Positions 44,736 through 54,845 are shown, counted from the first letter of the stretch. The stretch: 64,000 bases of DNA from Acidobacteriota bacterium (GCA_018269005.1 JAFDVK010000004.1:56980-120979), one strand, 5' to 3'. Notes: generated from the letters alone by a model not told the origin. Program-made: numbers and translations.

Positions 44736-45509
44736 ATGTATATTACGTCGTCTCAAAATGAAGAGCGCCGCAGTTTCTGGCGGGTAAGATTCAGCATTTT
44801 GCCGAACCAAGTAGGTTTTCTGTTTAACAAGAACCGCCTGAAAGAAAAGCTTGAACCCGGAATCTACGATTATGTCGACCGCGCCAGGTCGATGCAGCTT
44901 GTCGTTATTCCGACAACGAATCGCATCGTGAACATCCTGAATCAGGAAGTTCTCTCTAAGGACAATATCGCCTTTCGTTTCTCGTATTTCCTTGAATATC
45001 GAATCGCGGATCCGGAAGTATTCATCCGCTCGTTTGACGTATTTTCAATCTCATATAATATTTTTCATGAGGTCGAGCAATTAATACATAATCTAAGTCA
45101 GGTTCATCTGCGAAAGGTCATTGCGGAGATCGACAGCGAAGAGTTGAATGAGAGGCGAGCAGACCTCTTTCCCGAGATTCCTGCCTCTTTGAAAGGGGAG
45201 TTGGCCGCCGTAGGAATTGAGATCGTCCGGCTACTTATACGCGACCTTACTTTTCCGAAGTCGATACAGGATCTTTTCGCTAAACAGTTGGAAGCGAAGG
45301 TACGAGGTAGGGCCGATCTTGAGAATGCGAGAACTGCAGTTGCTGCTGCGAGAGCACTCAAAAACGCATCGGACCTTATGAAGGGCGATGAAAACGTAAA
45401 ATTCATACAGTATCTTGAAACGATCACAAAGATCGCGGAAAAGGGCAAACACACTTTTGTCATCGATAGCCCGACGAACACGGTGGACGTTATTAACAAA
45501 CTTAAATAG
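44736..45509 (+). CDS. SPFH/band-7 (prohibitin-like) protein in microcompartment cluster
   Basis: 257 residues. The PHB core is recognisable: NRIVNILNQEVLSKDNIAFRFSYFLEYRIADPEVF, RKVIAEIDSEELNERRADL, GIEIVRLLIRDLTFP, then an Ala/Arg-rich coiled coil (AKVRGRADLENARTAVAAARAL). No N-terminal membrane anchor is evident, unlike most stomatins. Such proteins form oligomeric rings or scaffolds on membranes. It lies 18 bases before the hexameric shell gene, so is co-transcribed. No SD sequence is obvious before ATG 44736. Confidence 0.75.
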   Translation: MYITSSQNEERRSFWRVRFSILPNQVGFLFNKNRLKEKLEPGIYDYVDRARSMQLVVIPTTNRIVNILNQEVLSKDNIAFRFSYFLEYRIADPEVFIRSFDVFSISYNIFHEVEQLIHNLSQVHLRKVIAEIDSEELNERRADLFPEIPASLKGELAAVGIEIVRLLIRDLTFPKSIQDLFAKQLEAKVRGRADLENARTAVAAARALKNASDLMKGDENVKFIQYLETITKIAEKGKHTFVIDSPTNTVDVINKLK

Positions 45510-45527
45510 AGCTAGGAGTTAAATTAG

Positions 45528-45806
45528 ATGCAAGAAGCATTAGGAATGGTTGAAACCAAAGGACTTGTCGCAATGATCGAGGCGGCGGACGCAATGGTAA
45601 AGGCGGCGAATGTTCAGCTCGTAAGCTACGAGAAGATCGGTGCGGGCTTCGTCACTGCGATCGTTCGCGGCGATGTTGCGGCCGTAAAAGCGGCGACCGA
45701 TGCCGGAGCCGCCGCTGCACGCCGTGTCGGCGAGCTCGTCAGCGTCCACGTCATCCCGCGTCCGCACTCAAGCGTCGATGAAACGCTGCCGGTCGTTAAA
45801 AAGTAG
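45528..45806 (+). CDS. Microcompartment hexameric shell protein (BMC-H)
   Basis: 92 residues, single BMC domain: [30 protein letters not shown], pore loop KIGAG (KIGSG in PduA), [15 protein letters not shown] and a short tail [14 protein letters not shown]. It forms hexagonal tiles that make the facets of the protein shell, with the pore passing small metabolites. It is the only BMC-H in the window. GCTAGGAG ribosome-binding region upstream. Confidence 0.95.
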   Translation: MQEALGMVETKGLVAMIEAADAMVKAANVQLVSYEKIGAGFVTAIVRGDVAAVKAATDAGAAAARRVGELVSVHVIPRPHSSVDETLPVVKK

Positions 45807-45957
45807 TAAATAGTAAATAGTAAATCGTGAATAGTGAATCGTAAATCGTAAATAGAAAGAAGCTCTGCTTCGACGACTTACGACTCGCGATTGGCTATTC
45901 ACAATTAACGATTCACGATTTACCATTTACCATTTACGATTTACTATTCACGATCCT
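45805..45957. repeat. Inverted arrays of heptanucleotide RAATNGT repeats
   Basis: From the BMC-H stop, seven units of the form (A/G)AATNGT run to about 45855. After a 35-base spacer containing GCTCTGCTTCGACGACTTACGA-like sequence, the same unit runs in reverse complement (45894-45955) up to the next start codon. The two arms could pair into a long imperfect hairpin between the shell genes. Confidence 0.85.
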
Positions 45958-46227
45958 ATGATCATCGCACGCATTCTCGGCACCGTAGTTTCCACCCAAA
46001 AAGATGAACGTCTCGAGGGCAAGAAACTGCTTATCGTAAAGCCGATCAACCTCGATGGCTCCGACCAGAGCGGCTATCTTGTATCGGTCGATACGGTCGG
46101 CGCCGGCTTTCACGAGAAAGTGATCGTCGTCGGCGGTTCATCGGCCCGCCTCGCCGAAGGCAACAAGGATTGTCCCGTCGATTCCGCGATCATCGGCGTG
46201 ATCGACAGCTTTGACTTCGTAAAGTAA
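45958..46227 (+). CDS. Microcompartment vertex protein (BMC-P), copy 1
   Basis: 89 residues of the EutN/CcmL family: MIIARILGTVVSTQKDERLEGKKLLIVKPI, VDTVGAGFHEKVIVVGGSSAR, DSAIIGVID. Forms pentamers that cap shell vertices. Its stop overlaps the start of copy 2 by one base (TAATG). Confidence 0.95.
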   Translation: MIIARILGTVVSTQKDERLEGKKLLIVKPINLDGSDQSGYLVSVDTVGAGFHEKVIVVGGSSARLAEGNKDCPVDSAIIGVIDSFDFVK

Positions 46228-46505
46228 TGCAGATCGCACGCGTCATTGGAACTGTCGTTTCAACGGTAAAGAATGAGGCGCTTGAGGGCCGCAAGCTCCT
46301 GATCGTCGAGACGCTTGATGCCGACCTGAAACCAAAGGGGAAACCGACGATCGCTCTTGACGCCGTTGGCGCCGGCGTCGGCGAACTCGTCTTTTGGTGC
46401 CGCGGCAAGGAAGCATCTTTTCCCTTCAAACGCGATTCGACGCCGACAGACTGCACCATCATCGGCATCATAGATTCCGCCGACCACGTCCTAAATAAGG
46501 GTTGA
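46227..46505 (+). CDS. Microcompartment vertex protein (BMC-P), copy 2
   Basis: 92 residues, EutN/CcmL fold: MQIARVIGTVVSTVKNEALEGRKLLIVETL, LDAVGAGVGELVFWCRGKEAS, DCTIIGIID. More diverged in the loop after GELV. Translationally coupled to copy 1. Confidence 0.95.
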   Translation: MQIARVIGTVVSTVKNEALEGRKLLIVETLDADLKPKGKPTIALDAVGAGVGELVFWCRGKEASFPFKRDSTPTDCTIIGIIDSADHVLNKG

Positions 46506-46515
46506 TCTTCACCAC

Positions 46516-46552
46516 CTAATTACTAATTACAAATTAAGTAATTACTAATTAG
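46516..46552. repeat. TAATTAC inverted repeat between BMC-P copies 2 and 3
   Basis: CTAATTACTAATTAC (46516-46530) and GTAATTACTAATTAG (46538-46552) pair with one mismatch around AAATTAA. Period-7 composition as in the other gaps. Confidence 0.8.
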
Positions 46553-46566
46553 ATGGCGATAAAAAA

Positions 46567-46839
46567 ATGCTGATCGCAAGAGTCATCGGGAATGTAGTGG
46601 CAACGCAGAAGAATCAGCGTTATGAGGGGACGCGCGCGATGCTCTGCCGGCAAATCACGCCCGAAGGCGAGGATATGGACTATACCTGCATAGCTCTTGA
46701 TTCTGTGGATTCGGGAGTTGGCGACATTGTCGTCATTGCGCAGGAAGGATGGTCAGCGTCCACGGCTTCAACGGGAAAGCCCGGAGCCGCGATAGACTCT
46801 GCGATCGTGGGCATAGTTGACCGCATCGACCTGCTCTAA
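46567..46839 (+). CDS. Microcompartment vertex protein (BMC-P), copy 3
   Basis: 90 residues: [60 protein letters not shown]. Three non-identical vertex proteins beside one BMC-H and a class II aldolase match the PVM-type layout. Ends overlapping the convergent uvrA stop by 4 bases, so the shell cluster finishes here. Confidence 0.95.
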   Translation: MLIARVIGNVVATQKNQRYEGTRAMLCRQITPEGEDMDYTCIALDSVDSGVGDIVVIAQEGWSASTASTGKPGAAIDSAIVGIVDRIDLL

Positions 46840-49697
46840 AGAACGGGTTTTAGTGCCTGCCCGGTATAGCTTTTCTTCACCCTAGCGATCTCTTCCGGAC
46901 GCCCAACGGCAACGACCTTTCCGCCGCCAGAACCACCCTCAGGACCAAGATCGATCACGTAATCCGCTGACTTTATCACATCAAGATTGTGTTCGATAAC
47001 GATCACGGTGTTGCCCGTATCGACGAGTTTTTGAAGAACATCAAGCAGCTTGTGAACGTCCGCAAAATGCAGTCCCGTCGTCGGTTCATCAAGGATATAG
47101 ACCGTCTTGCCCGTAGCGCGTTTTGAGAGTTCTTTTGCGAGCTTGATGCGTTGGGCTTCGCCGCCCGAAAGCGTCGTCGAGGACTGTCCGATCTTGATAT
47201 ATCCGAGGCCGACGTCGATGAGCGTTTCGAGCTTTTGGCGAATGGCCGGGATGTTCTCAAGCAGCGGAAGAGCGTCTTCGATCGTAGTATCAAGAAGGTC
47301 GGCGATCGACATTCCCTTGTATTTGACCATCAGCGTCTCGCGGTTGTAACGCTTACCGCGGCACACATCGCACGTCACATAGACGTCCGGAAGAAAGTTC
47401 ATCTCGATGCGTTTCATCCCGTCGCCTTCGCAGGCCTCGCACCGTCCGCCTTTTACGTTGAACGAGAATCTTCCGGCCTTATAGCCTCGTGTTCGAGATT
47501 CGGGCAGCATCGCGTAAAGATCTCGTATCGGCGAGAAAAGGCCAGTGTATGTCGCGGGATTTGAGCGCGGCGTGCGGCCGATCGGCGACTGGTCGATCTC
47601 GATGACCTTGTCGATCAGATCGAGGCCTTCGACCGAATCATGTTCGAGCGGTTCGATGTTCGAGTTATAAACGTGCCGGTAGAGAGCCGGGAAAAGTATC
47701 TCTTCAACGAGCGTCGATTTGCCCGAGCCGGACACACCGGTCACGACCGTCAGAAGCCCAAGCGGAAATTCGGCCTCGATGTTCTTCAGATTGAACGCGC
47801 GTGCACCCTTAACCTTGATCACGCCGCCGGTCGGCAGACGCCGAACATCGGGAACCTCGATCCTCAATTCGCCGTTCAGGTACTTCCCTGTGAGCGAATC
47901 TGCCGATCTCTCGATCTGTTTAGGCGAACCTTCCGCGACGATATGCCCGCCGTTGGTGCCGGCGAGCGGCCCGAGATCGACGACGTGGTCGGCGTGCATT
48001 ATCGTCTCCTCATCGTGCTCGACGACCAGCACTGTGTTGCCAAGATCGCGAAGCTGTTCGAGCGTTTCAAGCAGCTTTTTGTTGTCACGCGGATGCAGCC
48101 CGATCGATGGCTCGTCCAGCACATAAAGCACGCCGCGAAGCTGCGATCCGATCTGCGTCGCGAGCCGTATCCTTTGGCCTTCACCGCCCGAGAGCGTCGC
48201 TGACGCACGCCCCAAAGTGAGGTATCCGAGGCCGACAGCATTCAGGAAACGCAGGCGGTCGCGAATCTCCTTAAGCACCAGTCCGGCGATCTTTTCGTCA
48301 CGAGGCGAAAGTTTGATCGCATCGAACTTTATCAGTGATTCCGCGATCGGAAGATCCGTGTAATCGGCAATCCCTAACCCATTGACGCGAACGGCCAAGC
48401 TCGCCGGCAAGAGCCGCGCACCCTTGCATTGCGGGCAAACAAGCGGCGCAACAAGCTCTTCGAGAGCTGTCTTCACCTTCTCTGATGGCGGTTCGTCTAT
48501 CCTTTCGCGAACGACACGGATCGCTCCGCGCCACTCACGCTCGAATTTGTGATCACCGTATCTGAACGTGAGACGCCTCCGCGTGCCATTCATAAAGGCG
48601 TCACGAATCTCGGCAGGCAGCTCGTTATAATTCAGCTTCGAGAGATCGCCATTCGCGGCCTTCTTTGAAGATCTCTTTTTTGCGGCCGGTGCGACGGGAT
48701 CACCCGTAGTAAATTTCTCGATAACAGCCAGCAGCGCCGCACGCAGGAAGTTCGCACCGGCCTTGTCAACGCCGCCAAGAAAGTCGATCTTTGCCGCTGG
48801 AAACTCGCCATCGGGAATGATCTTTGACGCATCGACCTCCATCACCGTCCCGATACCCTGGCAGCGTTTGCAGGCGCCATAAGCAGAGTTGAAGGAGAAC
48901 GAGCGAGGCTCAAGCTGCGCGATCGAGATACCGCAATTCACGCACGCCATTCGCTCGCTGTAAAGACTTTCTTCGCCGTCGATGATCGCAACGAGTACCG
49001 CACCGTCGGTGAGTTTGAGCGCGGTCTTGACCGATTCGGTAAGCCGTTCGCGGATGCCTTCCTTCATCAGCAGGCGGTCAACGACGACCTCGATCGTGTG
49101 ATTCTTTCGTTTGTCGAGCTTGATGTCCTCATCGAGCTGACGCATCTCGCCGTCGATACGTGCACGCAAAAAGCCGTCGCGATGCAGTTTGTCCAGCTCC
49201 TTCTTGAACTCGCCTTTCCGGCCGCGAACGATCGGCGCAAGGATCATAACGCGTTCACCCTCAGGAAGGTCTAGTATGCCGGCGATGATCTGATCGACGG
49301 ACTGACGCGTTATCGGAGCTCCGCACTCAGAACAGTGCGGTTGGCCGATCGACGAAAAAAGCAGACGCAGAAAATCGTAAATTTCCGTTACCGTGCCGAC
49401 CGTCGAACGCGGTGAGCGTGAAACGGTCTTTTGTTCGATCGAGATCGCCGGGCTTAAACCTTCGACCGAATCGACATCCGGCTTTTCAAGCTGATCGAGG
49501 AATTGGCGAGCGTAGGCAGAGAGGGATTCGACGTAGCGACGCTGGCCTTCGGCATAGATCGTGTCGAAGGCGAGCGATGATTTGCCGGAGCCGGAAAGGC
49601 CCGTTATCACCACGAACTTATCGCGCGGAATATCGACGTCGATATTCTTTAGATTGTGCTGGCGTGCCCCGCGAACGCTGATCTGCTTAATACTCAT
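46836..49697 (-). CDS. uvrA: Excinuclease ABC subunit A
   Basis: 953 residues from ATG 49697 ([20 protein letters not shown]), the family start; a longer frame reaches 49805. Two ABC ATPase modules with Walker [15 protein letters not shown] and [13 protein letters not shown], two signature LSGGE motifs, and zinc modules ([24 protein letters not shown]). Damage recognition for nucleotide excision repair with UvrB. Slight insert after [19 protein letters not shown], a basic linker. Confidence 0.97.
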   Translation of the reverse strand: MSIKQISVRGARQHNLKNIDVDIPRDKFVVITGLSGSGKSSLAFDTIYAEGQRRYVESLSAYARQFLDQLEKPDVDSVEGLSPAISIEQKTVSRSPRSTVGTVTEIYDFLRLLFSSIGQPHCSECGAPITRQSVDQIIAGILDLPEGERVMILAPIVRGRKGEFKKELDKLHRDGFLRARIDGEMRQLDEDIKLDKRKNHTIEVVVDRLLMKEGIRERLTESVKTALKLTDGAVLVAIIDGEESLYSERMACVNCGISIAQLEPRSFSFNSAYGACKRCQGIGTVMEVDASKIIPDGEFPAAKIDFLGGVDKAGANFLRAALLAVIEKFTTGDPVAPAAKKRSSKKAANGDLSKLNYNELPAEIRDAFMNGTRRRLTFRYGDHKFEREWRGAIRVVRERIDEPPSEKVKTALEELVAPLVCPQCKGARLLPASLAVRVNGLGIADYTDLPIAESLIKFDAIKLSPRDEKIAGLVLKEIRDRLRFLNAVGLGYLTLGRASATLSGGEGQRIRLATQIGSQLRGVLYVLDEPSIGLHPRDNKKLLETLEQLRDLGNTVLVVEHDEETIMHADHVVDLGPLAGTNGGHIVAEGSPKQIERSADSLTGKYLNGELRIEVPDVRRLPTGGVIKVKGARAFNLKNIEAEFPLGLLTVVTGVSGSGKSTLVEEILFPALYRHVYNSNIEPLEHDSVEGLDLIDKVIEIDQSPIGRTPRSNPATYTGLFSPIRDLYAMLPESRTRGYKAGRFSFNVKGGRCEACEGDGMKRIEMNFLPDVYVTCDVCRGKRYNRETLMVKYKGMSIADLLDTTIEDALPLLENIPAIRQKLETLIDVGLGYIKIGQSSTTLSGGEAQRIKLAKELSKRATGKTVYILDEPTTGLHFADVHKLLDVLQKLVDTGNTVIVIEHNLDVIKSADYVIDLGPEGGSGGGKVVAVGRPEEIARVKKSYTGQALKPVL

Positions 49698-49753
49698 CTC
49701 TGTTAGGGCGGCAATTCTGCCCAAAGCCGAAACGAGTATTATAGCAGGTGCGG

Positions 49754-50689
49754 TCAAAGAAGGCTCATTACGGACCAAAGCCCGGCTATCGAGATCGCGA
49801 TCCAAAGAATGATGCCCTGCAAAAGCGGCCTTATGCCGACGGCCTTGAGCGTCTTTCTGGACAGGCTGGCACCGATCAGAAATAACGTTAGCGTCATTCC
49901 TGCCTTAGCAAGATTTACCAACGCATCGAAAATGCTCGGCTCGATCGTTGACGGCGCGTATGTGCGGATGACAGTCGCAAGCAAAAATAGAAAGATGAAC
50001 CACGGAATGGTGAGCTTCATCTTCGCGTCGCTCGATTTGTCGCGATACAGGTAAGCGAAAAGAAGTGCGATCGGCGCGATCCAGAGTGCCCGTGCGAGTT
50101 TGACGGTCGTTGCGATAGCCAGAGCCTCGGTGCCGTAAGTTCCGGCGGCTCCCACGACCGAGCTTGTATCGTGAATCGCGATCGCCGACCACACGCCGAA
50201 TTGCGTTTGCGAAAGCCCTAAAAGATGCCCGATCACCGGAAACAAAAAGAGCGCGATCGAATTAAGGACGAAGATCGTTGCGAGGGCAACGGACATCTGC
50301 TCCGTGTCGGCTTTGATCGACGGCCCGACCGCCGCGATCGCACTTCCGCCGCAAATAGCCGTGCCCGATGAGACGAGTGCGGACGTCTTTTCGTTGATCG
50401 CAAGCAGCCGGCCGAGAAGCCAACCAATGATGAGCGTCCCGAAGATGGTCGCGATCGTGAATAGAATCCCATCGCGTCCGGCCTTTAAGACGGCGCTTAG
50501 ATTCATCCCAAAACCGAGGAGAACGACCGACGCCTGAAGCAGATATTTTGTCGGCTTGCCGCTTAATTCCGGAAACGGCGTGCCGACCGTCAATGCGAGA
50601 ATAATGCCCAACGCGAGAGCGATCGGCGGCGAACCCCACGGCGTCAGGCACGCGATCACCAACAAAATAAATACGATCTTCTTCACCAT
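49754..50689 (-). CDS. YeiH/UPF0324 family putative sulfate exporter
   Basis: 311 residues, about ten membrane segments. Family motifs: [49 protein letters not shown]. The family (TC 2.A.98) is called putative sulfate exporter, with little direct evidence. Stands alone, 34 bases from the methyltransferase stop but with no functional link seen. Confidence 0.88.
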   Translation of the reverse strand: MVKKIVFILLVIACLTPWGSPPIALALGIILALTVGTPFPELSGKPTKYLLQASVVLLGFGMNLSAVLKAGRDGILFTIATIFGTLIIGWLLGRLLAINEKTSALVSSGTAICGGSAIAAVGPSIKADTEQMSVALATIFVLNSIALFLFPVIGHLLGLSQTQFGVWSAIAIHDTSSVVGAAGTYGTEALAIATTVKLARALWIAPIALLFAYLYRDKSSDAKMKLTIPWFIFLFLLATVIRTYAPSTIEPSIFDALVNLAKAGMTLTLFLIGASLSRKTLKAVGIRPLLQGIILWIAISIAGLWSVMSLL

Positions 50690-50723
50690 TTTTCGTTCCT
50701 ACCGCGGGACGGTTTCGATCTTC

Positions 50724-51596
50724 TCAAGCACGTGTTGCCGAAAGGATCGCTTCGGCCTGAGTGCCGTTCAGCTCTGCGGCAACCTCTGCTGCAAGCGGTT
50801 CGATAGCAACGTCTCTAAACCCGTGTTTTTCAACGAGTTCGCTATGATGTTCCGCAGTTCTGCCGAAGCAGTGCAGGCCGTAGCGGAATTTCAGCTTGCC
50901 CTTAACGCTCTTGTCCGCCTTCCACTCATCCTCCGTCTTCCATATCTCATCCGAGAGCTGAATGTGCAGCACGAGCTTGCCGCCCGGCCTTACTTTGCGG
51001 CCGCAATTTTCGAGAACGTGCTCGAACGTTTCGTCGGTCAGATGTTGGATCACGGCAAAACTGTACGCGACGTCAATCCCCGCGTCAGGGACCGACGACA
51101 AGCCGCTCTCGTCCGCGCGAACATAGGTGAGATTTGGAGCCGGATTGATGATCTCCGCACAGGCGAGAGCGCCTGAAGATATGTCGCACGCATAGACCTG
51201 CTTCGCGAGTTTTGCAGCATTCACTGCGAGAAAGCCAGGGCCGCAGCCATAGTCGAGAACAACGTCACTCTCTTTCAGAACGCTGCTTAGGACGAGATCG
51301 CAGATCTTCTTGCGCGACCGAAGGCCATCGCTGTACCGAACCTCAAGATTCTCATCAAGCGTCTTTTCGCCCGGATCGTCGCCGAAGAAATAGTGCGGAC
51401 TTAGAGAAAGAACACGCAGCGCCCATTTGCGGCGTTTGCCTTGCGGGAGCCGCTTCAAGACGGACGGGATCCACCATTTCCCGAGAAAGTTTTGCGGGTC
51501 AGAGCCTAGGGTCAGAGCGTATTTTAGGCTCGCAAAAGAGTTGCTCATTGAGTTGATCTGCGAAGCTTCGGCCAAAAACTCCGAAGCCCAATTCAT
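50724..51596 (-). CDS. Class I SAM-dependent methyltransferase
   Basis: 290 residues. Rossmann SAM motif VVLDYGCGPGFLAVNAAKL (about 115-135), acidic ribose-binding position in VYACDIS, and SFAVIQHLTDE plus LRPGG-like VRPGGKLVLHI. An N-terminal helical region of about 95 residues precedes the fold. Substrate unknown. ATG overlaps the gpmA stop by one base (TAATG), so the pair is coupled. Confidence 0.85.
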   Translation of the reverse strand: MNWASEFLAEASQINSMSNSFASLKYALTLGSDPQNFLGKWWIPSVLKRLPQGKRRKWALRVLSLSPHYFFGDDPGEKTLDENLEVRYSDGLRSRKKICDLVLSSVLKESDVVLDYGCGPGFLAVNAAKLAKQVYACDISSGALACAEIINPAPNLTYVRADESGLSSVPDAGIDVAYSFAVIQHLTDETFEHVLENCGRKVRPGGKLVLHIQLSDEIWKTEDEWKADKSVKGKLKFRYGLHCFGRTAEHHSELVEKHGFRDVAIEPLAAEVAAELNGTQAEAILSATRA

Positions 51597-52339
51597 TACT
51601 TTGCCTTGCCCTGACTGGCGACGGCGTCCTGTGCCGCCTTGATGGCTTCCGGATCACCAAGATAGCGGCTGCTGACCGGCTTCAGATCATCGTCCAGCTC
51701 GTAAACCAGCGGAATGCCGGTCGGGATGTTGAGGTTCACGATCTCATCGTCCGGAACGTTGTCGAGATATTTCACGAGCGCACGCAGACTGTTGCCGTGT
51801 GCCGCGATGATCAGCCTTTTCCCTGCGCGGATCTGCGGTGCGATCTCGCTTTCGAAGAACGGCACGACGCGGGCGACAGTGTCCTTGAGACATTCCGTCT
51901 TTGGGAATCGATCTTTGATCGCCGCGTAACGCGGATCGTTGCCGAGATAGCGCTCGTCTGACGATTCGAGTTCACCGGGCGGAACGTCGTAGCTGCGGCG
52001 CCAGATAAGAACTTGCTCTTCACCGTATTTGGCCGCCGTTTCGGCCTTGTTCAGGCCCTGCAGGGCACCGTAATGACGTTCGTTCAGCAGCCAGGACTTC
52101 GTGACCGGCAGCCACATCAGATCCATTTCGTCCAGGACGATCCACAGAGTTCGGATCGCACGTTTTAAGACCGACGTATAGGCCGCATCGAACGTAAAGC
52201 CCTCTGCTTTCAGCAATTTACCGGCCGCGGCCGCTTCACCGCGGCCTTTTTCCGAGAGGTCAACGTCCTTCCATCCGGTAAAGCGGTTCTCTTTGTTCCA
52301 CTCGCTTTCGCCGTGTCTAATTAGCACTATTTGAGGCAT
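51596..52339 (-). CDS. gpmA: 2,3-bisphosphoglycerate-dependent phosphoglycerate mutase
   Basis: 247 residues. Histidine-phosphatase motif [27 protein letters not shown]; second His in [28 protein letters not shown] and [10 protein letters not shown] are dPGM-specific. Interconverts 3- and 2-phosphoglycerate in glycolysis. Length matches E. coli GpmA (250). Confidence 0.96.
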   Translation of the reverse strand: MPQIVLIRHGESEWNKENRFTGWKDVDLSEKGRGEAAAAGKLLKAEGFTFDAAYTSVLKRAIRTLWIVLDEMDLMWLPVTKSWLLNERHYGALQGLNKAETAAKYGEEQVLIWRRSYDVPPGELESSDERYLGNDPRYAAIKDRFPKTECLKDTVARVVPFFESEIAPQIRAGKRLIIAAHGNSLRALVKYLDNVPDDEIVNLNIPTGIPLVYELDDDLKPVSSRYLGDPEAIKAAQDAVASQGKAK

Positions 52340-52385
52340 AAGGTTTGATTTTAGATAGATTCAGCTTGATTTTCCAACTTCGGCT

Positions 52386-53660
52386 TCAACCCGCCAACCG
52401 TTTGCGGACCTCGCCGACAAGGTAAAGCGAACCCGCGACGACGATCAGCGCGTCCGGATCGGCCTCGGACGCGACCTCGAGAGCAGAATCAACGTTGTCC
52501 GTCGCAAAGACCCTTTCCCGCGACGCGTCGTGCGGCATCTGCTTCAGAAGCCGCTTGTAAGAGAGCGACCGCGAATTCGCCGCTTCGGTCAACACGAAAG
52601 TGCGTGCGAGCGGAAAAAACTCATTCATCATCGCTCGCGAGTCTTTGTCTTCCATCGCCGCAAAAATCACCGTCAGCGGTTCACCTACATTGTTTCGTAG
52701 ATATTTTGCTAAGGCCTTGACGCCGCCTAGATTGTGAGCACCGTCGAGCAGGAATCTGCCAATGCGTTCAAGCCGGCCGGGATTTACGGCTTTCCTCAAG
52801 CCTGTCTCGACATCGCGTTTTGTGATCTTGAATCGCCCCGACAAATGCTCGGCCAGCGCAATAGCGACCTTTGCATTCTCGATCTGATGTTCGCCCGCAA
52901 GGCCAAGCTTCTTTATGCGGTAAGCGGCCCGATCAGTAGTAAACTCGACGACGCCATCAGCACAGCTTGCAACGATCGCTGCCGCATCGACAAAAGGAAC
53001 TTCGACTTCCCTGCACCGAGCTTTGATCTGTCTCGATATGACTGGAGATTGCTCACCGAGCACGGCAAAATCCGTTCCGCCGCGAATGATAGCGGCCTTT
53101 TCTGCTGCGATCTTCTTTAGCGTGCGGCCGAGATATTTTTCGTGGTCGCGGTCGATACGCGTGATCGCGGCGATCTCGGCATCAGCGGCGGTCGTTGCGT
53201 CAAGCCTGCCGCCAAGGCCGGTCTCGAGAATGGCGACATCAACCTTTGCCGCCTTGAAGGCCAGCAACGCGATGGCCGTCATCTGCTCAAAATATGTCGG
53301 CACAGCATCGAGAACGCCACGCTCGACAAGCCGTTCGCCCGCTTTACGAACTCTTGTCGCGAGGCGTGCAAATTCAGATTCGGAGATATTCTCACCGCCG
53401 ATCCTTATTCTCTCCGTCATCGACTCAAGATGCGGCGATGTGTAAAGCCCGACCTGCAATTTTGCCGAACGGAGCATAGCGTCGAGAAACGCGCACGCCG
53501 AACCTTTGCCGTTCGTACCTGCGATCTGAACCTTCAAGAATTTCCTTTGCGGATCACCAAGCTCAGCAAGCAGAGTCCGCATGCTTGCAAGGCCAAGCTT
53601 CATCGCGGAAACCTCGTTGCCAAGGGAAAGAAGGTAAGATTCGGCGGCAGAGAAATTCAA
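52386..53660 (-). CDS. folC: Folylpolyglutamate / dihydrofolate synthase
   Basis: 424 residues of the Mur-ligase-like family: P-loop GTNGKGSACAFLDAML, YTSPHLESMTERIRI, LETGLGGRLDATT, ITRIDRDHEKYLG, and the C-terminal LLDGAHN. Adds glutamate to dihydropteroate and folates. Its start overlaps the toxin stop by 4 bases (ATGA), an odd coupling of a folate enzyme to a toxin-antitoxin operon. Confidence 0.94.
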   Translation of the reverse strand: MNFSAAESYLLSLGNEVSAMKLGLASMRTLLAELGDPQRKFLKVQIAGTNGKGSACAFLDAMLRSAKLQVGLYTSPHLESMTERIRIGGENISESEFARLATRVRKAGERLVERGVLDAVPTYFEQMTAIALLAFKAAKVDVAILETGLGGRLDATTAADAEIAAITRIDRDHEKYLGRTLKKIAAEKAAIIRGGTDFAVLGEQSPVISRQIKARCREVEVPFVDAAAIVASCADGVVEFTTDRAAYRIKKLGLAGEHQIENAKVAIALAEHLSGRFKITKRDVETGLRKAVNPGRLERIGRFLLDGAHNLGGVKALAKYLRNNVGEPLTVIFAAMEDKDSRAMMNEFFPLARTFVLTEAANSRSLSYKRLLKQMPHDASRERVFATDNVDSALEVASEADPDALIVVAGSLYLVGEVRKRLAG

Positions 53661-54121
53661 GCCTCGCTCTCCCCGGCAAGGCGAAGAACCTCTTCTTCAA
53701 CCTCTTTTGATAAACGGAAGTTTGTCTTTCGAATAGCTTGAATCAGCGGATCGACGGCAGCGATACAGCCATCGCGTTTTCCTTTCAAAATAACGCCAAG
53801 TGTACCTGTCACCTCGATGCCGAGGGACCTTGCCTCTTTCCTCGCACGCAGGTCATCAAGAATTAGCGTCGAATCATCTGTTTCGAGAGCTAGAACCATC
53901 GCACTCGCTTCGCCCCGATCAACTACCATCCTCAAGCGTTCTTCAAGGTCAGTATTGGCCGGCTTACGCACCACAACCCAATCAGGCATTTCGAATCTCA
54001 CCTCGCTCATGACCGTTGGAGTGGTAACGACACTGCCGTAAATTTTCCTAAGTAGATCGAGTTGGTCGATCTTTTTGAGCAAGATAAAACAACTAGCGTC
54101 TGAAATGACGGCCTTAGGCAT
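53657..54121 (-). CDS. DUF3368 PIN-like toxin
   Basis: 154 residues with the PIN-like DUF3368 pattern: ISDASCFILLKKI (first Asp), GEASAMVLALE (Glu), LILDDLRARKEARSLGIEVTGTLGVIL (Asp pair and helix). Metal-binding acids are all present, so RNase activity is plausible. Overlaps the UPF0175 antitoxin gene by 8 bases and folC by 4. Confidence 0.85.
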   Translation of the reverse strand: MPKAVISDASCFILLKKIDQLDLLRKIYGSVVTTPTVMSEVRFEMPDWVVVRKPANTDLEERLRMVVDRGEASAMVLALETDDSTLILDDLRARKEARSLGIEVTGTLGVILKGKRDGCIAAVDPLIQAIRKTNFRLSKEVEEEVLRLAGESEA

Positions 54122-54341
54122 GTTCCAGATCTTCGGCGAGTTCGCTGGCCGGATAGTTTATTACGGACACGCCGTAATCGGGAAGTATCTCGGCAAATGC
54201 CCACTTGGACATATCCGCGACTTCGGCTGCCCGACCGAGAGACAGCACGCCGCGTTCGTACAATCGCGCAGCGATCATCCGAAGCAGGTCCGACCGCTCC
54301 ATATCGACCGAATCAGGAAGTTGAATCGTCAATGTACTCAT
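54114..54341 (-). CDS. UPF0175 family antitoxin
   Basis: 75 residues: MSTLTIQLPDSV opening, then a helix-turn-helix-like region (LSLGRAAEVADMSKWAFAEILPDYGVSVINY) typical of UPF0175. The family pairs with DUF3368 toxins. The C terminus probably wraps the toxin; the HTH may autoregulate the operon. Confidence 0.88.
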   Translation of the reverse strand: MSTLTIQLPDSVDMERSDLLRMIAARLYERGVLSLGRAAEVADMSKWAFAEILPDYGVSVINYPASELAEDLEHA

Positions 54342-54392
54342 CCCAGCCGACTATTATAGCGCAGAACGCCATACGGACTTCATAAAGGCCGC

Positions 54393-54845
54393 CTAAGCAA
54401 GGGAGACGGTGCGCCGATGATAGTTGATCTGTCCGAGGTGATAGCTCAGGTGCGTCGCGAGATGAATGAGAAAATACTCGGTCGTCATCGGATGGCCGAA
54501 GACCTCGATCGGATAATTCCCTTCAAGATCATCCGCAGTCAACTGAGGAAGCGTTGCGGCAACGACCTGTCGGGTTTCGTCGATCGCGGCGAAGATCTCG
54601 CTTCGCGGAACATCACGCATTGCGAATTCAGCATCGCGGTCTCGCACGTAGCCCGAATTTCCAAGGACGGCCCCGACAAAGTGCCGAAAGCTGCCGCAAA
54701 GGTGTATCGCAAGCGTTCCACCTGAATTGGAAAGATCACCGTGCTTCATCCAGAGATCGGCCTCGTTCGGATACATCTCGACCTCTTCGCGCAGCTTTGC
54801 AAGGTCTCTGTCATAGATCTTACTCAGGGGTTCAATTATGCTCAT
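54393..54845 (-). CDS. DinB-family protein
   Basis: 150 residues, four-helix bundle of the DinB/YfiT (DUF1572) type. Metal-ligand histidines are in AIHLCGSFRHF and HLATHLSYHLGQINYHRR. Many relatives are thiol-dependent S-transferases; others are unassigned. Lies 3 bases past accD on the same strand, likely the same transcript. Confidence 0.85.
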   Translation of the reverse strand: MSIIEPLSKIYDRDLAKLREEVEMYPNEADLWMKHGDLSNSGGTLAIHLCGSFRHFVGAVLGNSGYVRDRDAEFAMRDVPRSEIFAAIDETRQVVAATLPQLTADDLEGNYPIEVFGHPMTTEYFLIHLATHLSYHLGQINYHRRTVSLA

